Below, piece after piece: positions 36,598 to 50,000 of a stretch of DNA of 64,000 bases. The translations under genes and the position numbers were made by a program. The DNA is from Rhodococcus sp. IEGM 1409 (GTDB lineage: Bacteria > Actinomycetota > Actinomycetes > Mycobacteriales > Mycobacteriaceae): positions 62,001 to 126,000 of the forward strand of contig NZ_JASHKN010000012.1 in assembly GCF_030056735.1 (NCBI RefSeq). The letters are read 5' to 3'. Under the pieces are notes generated by a model. That model was given only the letters and a program-made list of their open reading frames with translations. It was not told where the DNA came from and did not search any database. Every line of letters starts with the position of its first letter. The stretch's first letter is position 1.

Positions 36598-37940
36598 CTC
36601 GCCTCACTCGTTACGTACGTGTCTTGTGCGCCCAGACTAGCAAGCGCACCAGTTCGGTTCTGGTGGCTCAGTACCGACGCCAGAATCTCCCCCGCCCGCA
36701 CTGCCACGTTCGACAGCAGCGACGACGTCAATCCGTGAGTCTGTTCTGTCCCACCCTGCAGATAGATACCGCCTGTCACGTCCTCCGTTACAGCCAGTCG
36801 ATAATCCCGACTGACGTTACGCGGAACGGACGAATCCGGCACGAGTTCACCCAACAAATTGTCCAGCGGTGCCGGGGTGAAACCCGTGGCCAGAATGAGT
36901 GCGTCGCACGACAGCGTGTCGGTCAAGCCGTCGAGATTGCTTCGGACAGCCAGTTCTATGCCGGATTCGGTCTCGACAGCACTCGTGATCTCCGAGGCCC
37001 GACGCATGAACAGTCGCCGCGGCCCGCGGACCATCTCCTGGTATTCGGTGGCATAGAGCTTGTTGATCAGTTCGATGTCGACGACCGAGTAATTGGTACT
37101 GCGGTGCAAATCGAGAAGTCGACGTCGTTCCGCGGCGTCGGCACCGTGCAGTTGATCGACGGCTTCGGGATCGAAGATGCGATTTGCGTAGGGACTGTCG
37201 TCTGCCGGGCTGTAGCCGTAGCGGGCAAAAACACTGTGGACTTCGGCGTTCGGGTAGTTCGCGTGCAGGTAGTCGACGATCTCCGCGGCACTCTGGCCGG
37301 CGCCGAGAACAACGAACCTGTTGTGCACAGGCTCGGGCATTGCTTCGAGGTGGAAGAGGAACTGGTGATTGTGGAAGCACCGGGACGACGGCGTCGCCCA
37401 CTCCGGGATCCGCTCTTTCAGCCCTGCTCCGACGACGATGTTGCGCGCGATCACCGTTTCCCCGTCGGCTGTGCGAACCGCAAAGCGATCGACCACGCCG
37501 TCGGGGTTCCTGATGCCCTCGACCCCGTCGACGGTTGTTCCGAACTGCACGTCCGCATCGACCCGACGAGCCGCCCAGCACAGGTAGTCGTTGAACTCGT
37601 GGCGCGTGGGAAAGAAGGTCTGGTGGTTGACGAAGTCGACCAGTCGACCCTGCTCGAACAGATACGAGAAGAAGCTGTATCCGCTCTGGGGGTTCCGGAA
37701 CGTCACCAGGTCTTTCGGAAACGCGATCTGCATTGTGGCACCGTCGAGCAGCATCCCGGGATGCCACGCGAACTGAGACTGCTTTTCGAAGAACCGCGCG
37801 TTCACCCGATCAACGGCTGCGCAATTTGCATTGTGTTCTTCGACAGCGATGGCCAGCGCAAGGTTGGCCGGACCGAACCCGACGCCGACGATGTCGACCA
37901 CTGCGGGTTCGGCGCTGGAGTCTCTCGGTGATTCACTCAT
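36594..37940 (-). CDS. L-ornithine N5-monooxygenase
   Basis: A 448-residue flavin monooxygenase that makes N5-hydroxyornithine from ornithine with NADPH and oxygen, the first step to hydroxamate ligands. The FAD motif is [15 protein letters not shown], the NADPH motif [15 protein letters not shown] and the C-terminal [13 protein letters not shown] region completes the pattern. I choose the ATG at 37940; the frame is open to 38009 but that start would lie inside an iron box. It lies between the NRPS and MbtH genes and is probably iron-repressed. Confidence 0.93.
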   Translation of the reverse strand: MSESPRDSSAEPAVVDIVGVGFGPANLALAIAVEEHNANCAAVDRVNARFFEKQSQFAWHPGMLLDGATMQIAFPKDLVTFRNPQSGYSFFSYLFEQGRLVDFVNHQTFFPTRHEFNDYLCWAARRVDADVQFGTTVDGVEGIRNPDGVVDRFAVRTADGETVIARNIVVGAGLKERIPEWATPSSRCFHNHQFLFHLEAMPEPVHNRFVVLGAGQSAAEIVDYLHANYPNAEVHSVFARYGYSPADDSPYANRIFDPEAVDQLHGADAAERRRLLDLHRSTNYSVVDIELINKLYATEYQEMVRGPRRLFMRRASEITSAVETESGIELAVRSNLDGLTDTLSCDALILATGFTPAPLDNLLGELVPDSSVPRNVSRDYRLAVTEDVTGGIYLQGGTEQTHGLTSSLLSNVAVRAGEILASVLSHQNRTGALASLGAQDTYVTSEAR

Positions 37941-38002
37941 TACAGGTAGTCCATCCCCGACGGGACGACCTGGTACGGCCGCCAATCGATGTCCCGAAGT
38001 AA

Positions 38003-38021
38003 GTAGCAAAGGCTACCCTTA
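38003..38021 (-). promoter_or_regulatory. Putative IdeR/DtxR iron box before the monooxygenase gene
   Basis: On the minus strand TAAGGGTAGCCTTTGCTAC matches about 13 of 19 positions of the DtxR/IdeR consensus. It lies 62 bases before the chosen monooxygenase start, in the 150-base gap after the NRPS gene. An independent iron-controlled promoter for monooxygenase and MbtH is therefore likely. Confidence 0.6.
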
Positions 38022-38090
38022 ATGAGGTGAGGGTATCAACACTGTGAGCCCCCGTATAGCGGTCGACCCCGCGGAAGGATGCGACGTATG

Positions 38091-41000
38091 TCATAGTTTC
38101 GCCCCCTCGCTCACGTCATCGCCTTCGACGAGCGCCGCCGCCTCGATCACCTCGACCAGCTGACCTGCCCATTCGCGGACCGCGCCCGCATCGACGAGGT
38201 CGGCACGGAACCCGAGAGTTGCAAAAACAGGCCCTTCGCCGACCGGCTCGTAAAAACTCAACGTCACATCCGCATCGGGCACTCCCACCGGAATCGGTAC
38301 CAGAGAACCGAAGTCGCCGAGCCCGTCCAAATCCGCCTGTTGGTGATGGATCACCATCACCTGAGGTCTCATGGACGCCGGATTACCCAGCGCCTGCCCG
38401 ACATACACATATGAGACGTCCTGATTGCTCAGCGCTTCCAGATTGCTTTCCCGGATGCGAGCCAGCAATCCTGCAAACGTCGGACTACCGGACGTATCTG
38501 TGCGCAGGAGAACAACATTGAAGAAGGATCCGATCATCGGTTCGAGACGGGGATCCGACCTGCCCGCAACCAATGAACCGATGGGAAGATCGGTACCCGC
38601 TCCAGCCTTCGTGAGAACACTGGCCAGTGCGGCCTGCAGGACCATGAACATGCTCGTGCCGGTGCGCGCAGCCAGAGCATCGATTCTGGCGTGCAGATCC
38701 GCGTCGATGTCGACGGCAACCACGTCACCTCGAGGCTCCGAGTCACCTTCCGGCAACGGAAGATTCACACTGGTCGGTATTCCGTCGAGCGCATCCTGCC
38801 AATACGCAAGTTGCTTCGACGCACGACTGGTGTCGTCCAGGGGATCTCCCAACAGCTCGTCCGACCACACGGTGTAGTCGGCGTACGTCAACGCCAATTC
38901 GTCCCAGATCGGTTGATCTCCCTGCGACCTGGCTACATACGCCGAGACCAGATCTCCCAGCAAGGGCACAACGGACCACTCGTCGACGGCGATGTAGTGC
39001 ATGACGAGAAGCAGTGTCCGAGAGCCGTCTTCACCGAGCACCAGATGAACCCGCAACGGCGATTGTTCACGCAGATCCATTGGAAGTTGAGCCAGTTCGA
39101 ACACCACTCGACCCACATCGCCGGCGCCGACATCGACCACATCGACAGTCGGTCGAACCGATTCTCTTGCCACGACGATGCCGTCGACCTGGACGAAGGT
39201 GGTCCGCAAGGGTTCGTGCCGCGACGTCACATCGTCCAAGGCGTGCCCGAGAGTCTCCGGATCGATCTTCGATTTCAGGGTCAGCGCCAGAGCGTGGCTT
39301 GCTTGCGGGTGCTCGCCGGCCGCGCGGAACAACTCCCACTGACGACGTTGCGGCGCAGACAGACCCATCGTCTCAGGACGTTTCACCGCCGGCGCGAGGA
39401 TCGGACGCCCACCTTCCGAACGCGCGACGACGGCCGCCAACTCCGCAACACTCGGCGCGTCGAACACGTCTCGGATACTGACGTCCACGCCGAACGCTTC
39501 GCGAATGCGACCGACCAGTTTCATCGATGCCATCGAATGCCCACCGAGTTCGAAGAAACTGTCGTGGACCCCGACGCTCGGGAGTTCCAGTATCTCCGCG
39601 AAGGCAGCCGCCACCGTGGACTCCACTGCCGTGCGAGGAGCAACATCACCCGCCAGCTCCGACCAGTCCGGGGCGGGCAGCGCCTTGCGATCGAGCTTTC
39701 CGTTAGGAGTCAACGGCAGCGGACCGTCAAGTGCGACAACCATGGTCGGAACCATGTAGTCGGGCAACGACACTGCCGCGAGAGTTCGCACTGCCGTCGT
39801 GTCGACGACAACACCGGGTTCCGGTGAAACGTAACCGACCAGGCGCGTGATTTCGCCCTGCCGATCCGCGACGACCGTCGCCTGCTTCACCGACGGATGG
39901 GCACTGAGTGCTCCGATGATTTCACCCAATTCGATTCGGAAACCGCGGATCTTGACCTGATCGTCCACGCGGCCGAGGAAGTCGATGTTGCCGTCCGAGC
40001 GCCACCGCGCTCGGTCCCCGGTGCGGTACATGCGATCGCCCGCACCAAACGGGTCTGCGATGAATCTCTGTGCCGTCAGATCGAATCGGCCCAGGTACCC
40101 TCTGGCCAGGCCGCGGCCCGCGATGTACAGCTCGCCGGATACCCCCGGCGGAACCGGACGCAGTTGATCGTCGAGCACGTACGCCTGCTCGTTGGGGTCG
40201 GGGATTCCGATGGGCACAGCGCCGTTCCAACCCGGTTCCGCCTGCCACAGTGTGTTGTTCACCGTGGCTTCGGTGAGTCCGTACGCGGCAAGCAAATTCA
40301 GCCGTTCCGCCCATCGTCCGATCAGCTCCGGCGGCACCGTCTCGGTTCCGACCAACACGGTGCAACCCTGCGGTACTTCACATCCTGCCGGCAGGGCGGC
40401 GAGCAACGAGGGAGGGATGATCGCGTGAGTCACGCGATTGCTCGTCATGAAATCCGTGAGCGCCGGCCCGGCAACCCGGGCGTTCTGCGGCACGATCACC
40501 AGGGTGCTACTCGTGCACAGAGCCATGGCCAACTCGAATACCGCGACATCGAAGCCGACCGAAGCGAACTGCATCACCACCGAACGCGGTACCAGTCGCA
40601 TCCGAACCTCGGCTGTGGCAACAAGACTCGGAATGCCGTCATGGGAGAGAACGGCTCCCTTCGGCTTGCCGGTCGATCCCGAGGTGTAGATGACATACGC
40701 CGCGTGGCTGACGCCGACTGGTGGCCTGGGGGTCTCGACGAGATGCGCCTGCTCCAGTTCTGCTCGGATCAACGGATCGTCCAGGAGGATTCGCTCGATG
40801 CCGACCACATCGTCGATTCGAGAACTCTCCTCGGAGGTGGACAGCAGTATCGAGGCACGGGAATCGGTAAGCATGTACGTGATGCGCTCGCTCGGGTGGC
40901 TCAAGTCCAGGGGGAGATACGCTGCCCCCAGCTTGAGCACGGCGAGGACCGACGCGACCATCTCCACCGAGCGCGGGACGGCAAGTCCCACCACGTCTTC

Positions 41001-44000
41001 GACCGACACTCCGTGCCGATACAGCAGACCGGCTATCCGATCACACTGCTCGGAGAGCTCGCGGTACGTGACTTGCCCCGCCTCGTCGCGCACCGCGATC
41101 GCCTCGGGTGTAGCAGCGACCCCACGCGCAAAAGCGTCGTAGAACGTCTCTTCCGGCACGTCGACGGCGGTGTCGTTGAACGAGGTGACAACCTGTTCGA
41201 GTTCGCCTGGCAAGAAGATGTCGATGTCACCGATCTCGATGTCGGCCGATTCCACGACTGCCGCGATCACCGATTCCAATCGGTTCGAAATTCGCTGTGC
41301 GGTTTCGCGATCGAAGAGGTCGCTGCCGTATTCGAGCTGGACGTCGATGCAGCCTTCATCGCCGAGATACTCGGTGAAGTTGAACACCAGATCGAACTTG
41401 GCCGTGTGCTCCTCGAGTTCGAACGGATCCCCGCCCATTTCCTCGCGGCTGTGATAGCCGACCATGACCTGGAACAGCGGATTGCGTGCCAAAGTGCGCG
41501 ACGGATTGAGGCGCTCCACCACAGTTTCGAACGGAACGTCGGCGTTGGCGAAGGCCTCGAGATCTCCCTCGCGAACGCGATCCACCAACTCCCGGAACGT
41601 CGGGTTACCCGACGTATCCGTGCGCAGCACAATCGTATTGACGAAGAAGCCGACGAGTTCGTCGAGCCCCTGTTCACTGCGTCCCGCCACGGGAGCCCCG
41701 AGCGGAAGGTCTTCACCCGCTCCGAGCGCGGTCAGCAACGCCGCCGACGCCGCGTGCAGGACCATGAACATCGAACTCTGGCTCTCTCGCGCCAGATCTC
41801 GCAGTGCGGCAGTTGTGTCTACGCCCAACCGTGTCACCACTGCACCACCGGAGAAACTCGGTCTGGCCGGTCGGCTCCGGTCGGCGGGAAGCAGCAATTC
41901 CTCGGGGGCTCCGTCCAAACTTTTCGCCCAGAAGTCCAACTGCGTGCTCAGGACGCTCGCCGGATCGTCGGCGCTGCCCAGCAATTCCTGTTGCCACAGG
42001 GTGTAATCCGCGTACTGAACGGGAAGCGGTTCGAAGGCTGGTTCTTCGCCCTGGATCCGAGAGGAGTAGGCAGACATCAGATCTCGTAGGAACGGTCGAT
42101 CGGACCATTCGTCAGTCGTGATGTGATGCAGGACGATCACGACTACTACGGCATCGTCCACTATGGCATCGCCCACTACCGCACCGTCCACCCGGATCAG
42201 ACGTGCGCGGATCGGAATCTCGTTCGACAGGTCGAACGGACGGCCCACTGCCACTGCAACTTCACCGGCGACGCCGGATTCCTCTGAATGAACTGTCTCG
42301 ACCGGAACCGTCGCCGATTGGAGAATTATCTGTTCCGGTGTTCCGTCCACCAACCGGAACACCGTACGCAACGATTCGTGTCTTTCCACGACGTCATCCA
42401 GCGCCGCTGCGAAGACATCCGCGTCCAGGGCACCGTCCAGGCGGAGCACGATCGGGAAGTTGTAGGCCGCGGAGTTCTCCTCCATCTGCCCGATCAGCCA
42501 CAATCGCTGTTGAGCGGCAGAAAGAGGGAGGTGATCCGGTCGAGGCTTCGCGACCAGCACCGGTCGCGTCGATCCCTGCTCGGCCACAATACGTTCCGCG
42601 AGTTCCGCGACAGTCGGCGCTTCGAAAAGATCACGCATGGTCAGACTGTTGGGAATGGCGATCCGCGTTCGACTGATCAGTTTGGTGGCCAGAAGCGAGT
42701 GCCCACCGAGGTCGAAGAAGTTGTCGTCGACACCGATAGCGTCCACGTCCAGCACGTCGGAGAAGAGTTCGCACAGGACCTCTTCCGTGTGGTTCCGGGG
42801 CGCGATCGCTATCCCACTCCGCTCCCCCAGCACCGAATCAGCCGTGGGCAGCGCCCTGACGTCGAGCTTTCCGTTGACGGTCATCGGCAGTGTCTCCACC
42901 TCGATCACCACGGCCGGAACCATGTAGTCGGGCAGGAGAACTCGTGCTCGCGCACGGTAATCGTGCACGACGCCGAGGCGCACAGGTGTCACGTAGCCGA
43001 CGAGCCTCTTGACTCCACCCGCTCCGACGTCGACCACCACCGCTGCTTGACGCACGTGTTCGTCGGATTCGAGAACGGAGACGACTTCGCTCGGCTCGAT
43101 CCGGTGGCCTCGGATCTTCACCTGGTCGTCGGTGCGGCCGAGGAAGTCCAGGTTGCCGTCTCTGCGTCGCCGCACCAGATCGCCCGTGCGGTACATACGT
43201 TCCCCGGCCCCGGCAGGATCGGCGACAATGCGCTCGGACGTCAGCGCGAAGCGTCCGAGGTAGCCGCGAGCCAAACCGGCTCCGGCAATGTACAGTTCGC
43301 CGGCAACTCCGTCGGGGACCGGACGCAGCCAGCCGTCGAGAATGTGCGCGGTGGTGTTCCAGATCGGCTTGCCGACGGTCGGGGTGTCGCTGTCGGACGT
43401 TCCGCCGCCGAGAGTGTTGATCGTGTATTCCGTCGGTCCGTAGAGGTTGTAACCCACGGTTCCTTCGGTGTCGCGCAGCTTGTTCCACACCGAATCCGGA
43501 ACGGCTTCACCACCGAGCAGGACCAGCGGCGGACGGTGGTGTCCTACACCGTCGTCGAGAAGTCCGCTGTCGATCAGGTGTGTCGCGTAGGTCGGCGTCA
43601 CGTTGACGACGTCGATATCCTGCGCGTCACAGTATGCAACCAGCGCCTCGGCGTCACGACGCAGATCCTCGTCGCAGATGTGCACCTCGTGGCCTTCCAC
43701 GAGCCACAGCAGTTCCTCCCACGACATGTCGAAGGCGAAGGACACGGTGTGCGCAATCCGCAGGCGTCGGCCCGCCGCGGCGATCACCGGTTCGAAGATC
43801 GCCTCGCGGTGGTTGAACTGCATGTTCGTCAAGCCGCGATATCCGGTGACCACGCCCTTGGGCTTGCCGGTCGAACCGGAGGTGTAGATGACGTACGCGG
43901 GGTGATCGAGTCGATGCGGTGTCCCCGGGGCGAATGCTCCGAGTTCTGACGCGGAGAGTGCCCGCGCCGAGATCGTCAGTCTCTTTGCCGCCGTGTCCGG

Positions 44001-47000
44001 CTCGTCGAGCACAATGGTCCGAACGTCCGCGGTCCGAACGTCCGCGGTCCGAACGTCCGCGGCCCGGACGTCCGCGGCCCGGACGTCCGCACCTTCGAAC
44101 TTCGGTGCGGCGGCAACGGTCGTCAGCAACACGACAGGGTGCGCGTCGTCGATCATCACCGCCAACCGCTCGGCTGGATGGTCGAGTTCGAGGGGCAGGT
44201 AGGCGGCACCGGTACGCAATACGGCGAAGAGGGCGACAACCATGTCCACCGACCGAGGTAGACCAAGTGCCACGATCTTTTCCGGACCGGCACCGCAGTT
44301 GATCAGCAACCGCGCCATCCGGTTGATCTCGCCGTCGAGATCGGCATAGGTCATCCGTCGCTTCCCGAACACGAGTGCCGTGTCGTTCGGTTGCGCCGAC
44401 GCCATCTCTTCGAACAGGTCGGCAATGGTGCTCTCCGGCAACTCTCGGATCTGCGTCTGCTGCGCCACTGCGGGCACCGGCGTCGCAACGACCGAACCTG
44501 TCATGTCCTGCGACCAACTCTGCAACAACTCGACGAAGTGACCCAGTAGGTCTTCGGCTCGACGCGCGGTCACCAGATGCGGATGGAACTCGAACTTGAC
44601 GTTGACGGTGGTACCCGGAGTGACCACGACGGTCAGCGGATAGTGCGTGTGATCGATGCTGTCGCTGCCACTGACGTCGTGGGCGGCGTTAAGAGCGTCT
44701 ACTTGCTTCTCGTCCACGAAGTTCTGCAGGACTATCAGCACATCGAACAGTTGACGATGCTCGGAGACACGTTGGATCGATGCCAAGCCGAGGTAGTCGT
44801 ACGGCATCAGCGAGAGACGATCCGCCTGCGTGCGGCGCAACAGTTCCTCGACGCTCTCGTTCGCATTCAATTGCAGCCGAACGGGAACCGTGTTGAGGAA
44901 CATTCCCACCACGGTGTCGATTCCCGGCACCTCGGGAGGCCTTCCGGCAACGGTGGAGCCGAAGACGACGTCCTGTCGACCGGTGGCCGACGCCAGCACC
45001 AGTGCCAGCGCTGCGTTCAGTACCGTGTTGAACGTGACGCCGGACGCGGCAGCGCGCTCGCGCAACGAGCGCGAAAGCGATTCCGACAGAACCACATCAC
45101 GGCGTTCCGGCAGCTGACGTTCGGCACCCGGCGCCGGCTCGGCAACAAGTGTCGGTTCCTCGAGTCCTGCCAGCGCTCCGCGCCACGCCTCGTCGGCGGC
45201 AGCACCGTCGCGGTCAGCCAACCAAGTGAGGTAGGTCTCGAACGACCCCTCGGGTTCGCCGAATGCGCTGTCGTCGCCGCCGGTATCGTAAAGCGCCAGA
45301 AGCTGGCTGACGACAAGGCCGTTGGACCAGCCGTCCCACAGCAGGAACTGCCGGTTGATCACCAGGCGATCGTGTCCGCCGGGCAGATGCAGCACGCTCA
45401 TACGCCACAGCGGCGGCGCGGTCAGGTCGAATGGAGTCACTCTGTCTTGGGCAGCGATACCCTCGGCGCGCTCACGAGCAGCCGAGTCGTCCAGTTCGCG
45501 GAGATCGTGGACGGCAATCGGAACGTCGAGTCCCGCGCTGAAGAACTGCACCGGCTCGTTCAGGCCTTCGCTCACGAATCCCGCACGCAGGGTGGGATTT
45601 CGTCGTTGAAGAGTCCGGGCGGCCGCAGCCAACCTGTCTATGTCGAGCGTGTGCCCGAAGTCCATCGAGAACTGTGCTGTGTAGATGTCCCCGCCAGCGC
45701 TCTCACCACCACCTGAGTATCCGGCTTGGAAGTACAAGCCCTCCTGCAGGGGTGAGAGTGGGAGGATGCGGCTGACGCCCGCCGGGCTCGCGTCGGCTAT
45801 CGCGTCGATCTCGGCCTGACTCAGGACCAACAACGCCACATCGGACGGAGTCAGGATGGGAGGCCCGTCGTGCTCCGCAGCCGCGGCTGACAGATCACCG
45901 AGCGCCGAAACCCAGCCGTCGGACAGTGACAGCGCGTCCTCCTCCGACAAATCTTCACTTGCCCAGGCGAAGTCGGCGCGAAGCTCCGAATCCACTCTGA
46001 CGACATTGACGATCAGCCGGTACGGCCCTCCCATGTCCGCGTCGGGATCGGTGGACATGGCTTCGGATTCGGCGGCCAGGGACCATGCGGTCGATCCAGC
46101 AGCCGTCGAATGTCCGAGGTAGTTGAACAGGACCTGAGATTCCGATCGGCCCGTCAATTTCGTTGCCGTACGGGCATTCACGTACCGCAACATCCCGTAG
46201 CCGATGCCGCCGTCCGGTGCACTTCGCAGGCTCTCCTTCACCTCGCGCAGTGTGGCTACCGGGTCGGTTCCGCCGAGCAGTCGCATGGGCGCGATGGTGG
46301 TGAACCAGCCGACTGTTCTCGTCAGATCGGTTCCCGGTACCAATTCCTCGCGGCCGTGCCTTTCGAGATCGACCAGAAGTTCACGCTCGCTGCGACCGGT
46401 GGAACGACGCCAGCGATCGACGGACATCGTCAGTGCTGCCAGCAGAACGTCCGTTCCCTCCGCACCCACCATTGCCGCAACCGATCCCAGTGCCGCCTCG
46501 GAGATTGCTCCGTCCACCGTGACCGTGCGCCTCGAGCCTCCTGATACAACGGCATAGCCCTCGGCACCGGGAATCAGATGCGCGCCCGGAGCGGTCACGG
46601 TCAGCCAGTGATCGAGTTCGGCAAATCGATGAGCGCTGTGGGCGTGTTCGGCCACCGTGCGGGAGAAGGTGCGCAGCGAAGTTCCGACACCATCGAGTGC
46701 GGCGGGCTCTCCGGCCTCGACCGCCACCCAGGCCATCGCCAGGTCCTCGAGCAGGGTTGCCCAGGACACCCCGTCCACGACCAGGTGATGTGCAACTATG
46801 GCGAGCCGCCCGAGATTCTCAGCACCACAATCGAACCAGACCACCGAGATCATCCGCCCTGCAGACGGATCCAATCGACTGGTCGCTGTTTCGGAGTGCT
46901 CGGCGACGAGTGTTCGCAACTCGGCGTCGCCCAGTCCCCGCGCGTCGACTCGTTCGACGACGTCCGCTGCCCGGACGCTGCCGGGTTCCTGCACCCGCGC

Positions 47001-50000
47001 CGACCACATTCCGCGGTCGTGTCGGATCAAGGTTTGGCGAAGTCCGTCGTGGTGATCGAGCACGGCCTGCAACGCACCGGTGATCGATCCGAGAGATGTT
47101 GCCGGAGAATGGATCAGGACTGCCTGATTGAAGCGATCGGTACTACCCGTCCATTCGGACAAGCGGTGAACCACCGGCAGCGGAACCAGATCGCCCACGC
47201 CGATGTCGGCCGTGACGGTAGTAACCGAGGTGACAACATCACCCACTGCTGCGGCGATCGCAACGGGAGTACGCAATTCGAAGATCTGACGCGGGGTCAG
47301 TACTACCGAATCCCGACGAGCCAGGTTAACCAGTCGGATCGCCAGGATACTGTCGCCGCCGAGAGTGAAGAAGTCGTCGCGCACCCCGACTCGGGGCAGT
47401 CCGAGAACCGTCGCGAAATGCCCGGCGAGAACGTCTGCAACACCCGAAGAGACACCTCCCACCGTTTCGCCCACCTGAGCCGCGAAATCCGGTGCAGGCA
47501 GTGCCCTTCGGTCGAGCTTGCCGCTCGGACTCAGCGGCAGTGACTCGAGCCGCACGAAGGCGCTGGGCACCATGAACTCCGGAAGCACCGACAACAACTG
47601 CCCTCGCACCGCAGCATCGTCAACGTCTCCGACCAGGTAGGCAACCACCTGTGCGCGGCTACTCGGACCGTCGGTGCGGACGATCACGGCACTTGCCGCG
47701 ACTCCGGGGCACAGCGCCAACTGAGCTTCGATTTCACCGAGCTCGATGCGGAATCCACGAACCTTCACCTGCTCGTCGACGCGGCCGAGGTACTCGAGAA
47801 CTTCGTCGGCATTCCAACGCACGATGTCACCGGTCCGGTACATCCGCGCGCCTGCATGTCCGCACGGGTTCGCCACAAATCTCTCCGAGGTCAATCCCCC
47901 ACGTCCGTGGTAGCCACGAGCCAATTGTGGCCCTGCCAGATACAGCTCACCGGTGGCACCGGCCGGAACGTTCTGCAGATACGGATCGAGGACGAACAGG
48001 CCTGTGTTGGCGGCGGGTGCGCCGATCGGGACGCTGACGGCGTCGGCCGGAGTTTCCTGCACCGACGGCTGCCAACTGACGTCGACGGCAGCTTCGGTGG
48101 GGCCGTACAGGTTGTCCACCAGAGCATTCGGCAGGATGTCCGCGACCTTGCGTGCAACGTGAACGGGCAGTGCCTCACCGCTGCAGTTGACGATTCCGAG
48201 GGAAGTGCACAGTGCCGCTTTCGGCTCCGTGAGAAACACTTCGAGCATCGACGGAACAAAATGCACTCGGGTCACGGACTGTTCGACGATGACGTCGGCC
48301 AGATAGCCCGGGTCCTTGTGCCCGTCCGGCTCGGCCATCACCAGAGTTGCCCCCACCAGGAACGGCCAGAAGAATTCGGGGACGGAGACGTCGAAACTCG
48401 ACGGGGTCTTCTGCAGCATCCGGTCAGAGGCGTCCATCGGACGTATCTGCTGTGCCCAGAGCAATCGGTTGACCACACCCTCGTGGGTGACCACAACCCC
48501 TTTGGGGCGACCGGTCGAACCCGAGGTGTAGATCATGTACACGGCATCCGCGGGCGATCCCGGAACACTCAGCGGATCGGCTGGGAACTGCGCGGACTCC
48601 GATACCGTCACCCGCGGAACCGAACCCGAATCGAGTGAAGAATCCTCCGGCACCACGACGCACACCGGATCGGCGTCGCCCAGCATGTACGTCAGCCGCT
48701 CCGCCGGGTAGCCGGTGTCGAGGGGAACGTATGCTCCCCCTGCCTTTCCGATTCCGAGTATCGCGACCATCAGTTCGATCGAGCGCGGCAAGGCAACGGC
48801 CACCAACGATTCGCGTCCGACGCCCCGTTCGCGCAGCAGGTGTGCAAAACGATCAGCGCGAGAGTGAAGCTCGGCGTAGGTCAACACCTCGTCGCGGAAG
48901 ATCACAGCGGTGGCTTCGGGCGTACGGTCAGCTTGATCCCGCAGCAGCTCGGTCAGCGTTGCACGCGTCCGGTCCAAGGCAGTGCCGACGCTCCCCGGCT
49001 GTGCGGGCGCCAGCGCGATCCGGCCGATCACCTGTTCGAGATCGCGGGAAAGCTCGGCGAGCACGACTGCGAGAGCTTCGGCCAGCGCCTGCGCGGCGTC
49101 GCCGTCCACCTGAGCGGCGTCGTACTTCAGCTCCAACGCCAACCGATCGCCTGGGACGACGATCAGCGTCAGCGGGTAGGCCGGTCGCTCGTCGAATCGA
49201 ATTCCCGTCAGTCGCACCGAATCCGTCGGATCAGTGATTGCCGTGTCACCGAGGGGATAGTTCTCGAACACGACCAGTGATTCGAAGTTCTGCTCCAGTC
49301 CACCGGTCCGTCGCAGTTCGGGTAACCCCAGGTACTGATGGTCGAGGAGTTGCGATTGTTCTTCCTGCCAGCGAGAAAGTGCTTGCGAGGCAGGCTCGGC
49401 CGGGTCGAAACGCAATCGGGCCGGCACTGTGTTGATGAACAAGCCCACCATGGTCTCGATACCGGGTAGGTCGCCGCCGCGCCCCGATACGGTCGACCCG
49501 AACAACACGTCCGTTCGGCCGGCCATTCGGCCGAGCACCAATCCCCAGGCGCCATGCACAAGTGTGCTCAGAGTCAGTCCGTGTGAGCGTCCGTTGGTCG
49601 CCAGTGCGCGAGTGTCACTGTCGGTCAGTTCGACTCGAGTTGCGCGGATTCCGCTGCTTCCGGCGCTCGGGGCAGGTAGTTCCACTGCGGGACCGGGAGA
49701 GTTCAGTGCGTTCTTCCACACTGCTGCCGAAGTCTCGTGATCGTGACCGGCCAGCCATTCGAGGTAGCTGCGGTACGGCGCCGGACTCGGGAGCACGACG
49801 CCGGAATCGCCAACGCTGTACGACGCCATCAGTTCCCGCAGCATCACCGGGACCGACCATCCGTCTGCAACCGCGTGGTGAATCGACTGCAGCAGAAGGT
49901 ACTTCTCCGAAGATGCACGGACAAGCGTGTAACGGACGAGTGGCGGTTGCGCAAGGTCGAACCCTCGCGCACGGTCGACGGAGAGCAGTTCATCGACGTC

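Noticed and set aside
36594..38009. Longer ornithine monooxygenase start at 38009
   Set aside because: The extra 23 residues lie upstream of the flavin fold and the start would sit within the iron box; the ATG at 37940 gives the usual length.
39897..44517. Very long open frames antisense to the NRPS gene, up to 730 codons
   Set aside because: They are shadows of the NRPS codon bias and contain no recognisable motif.
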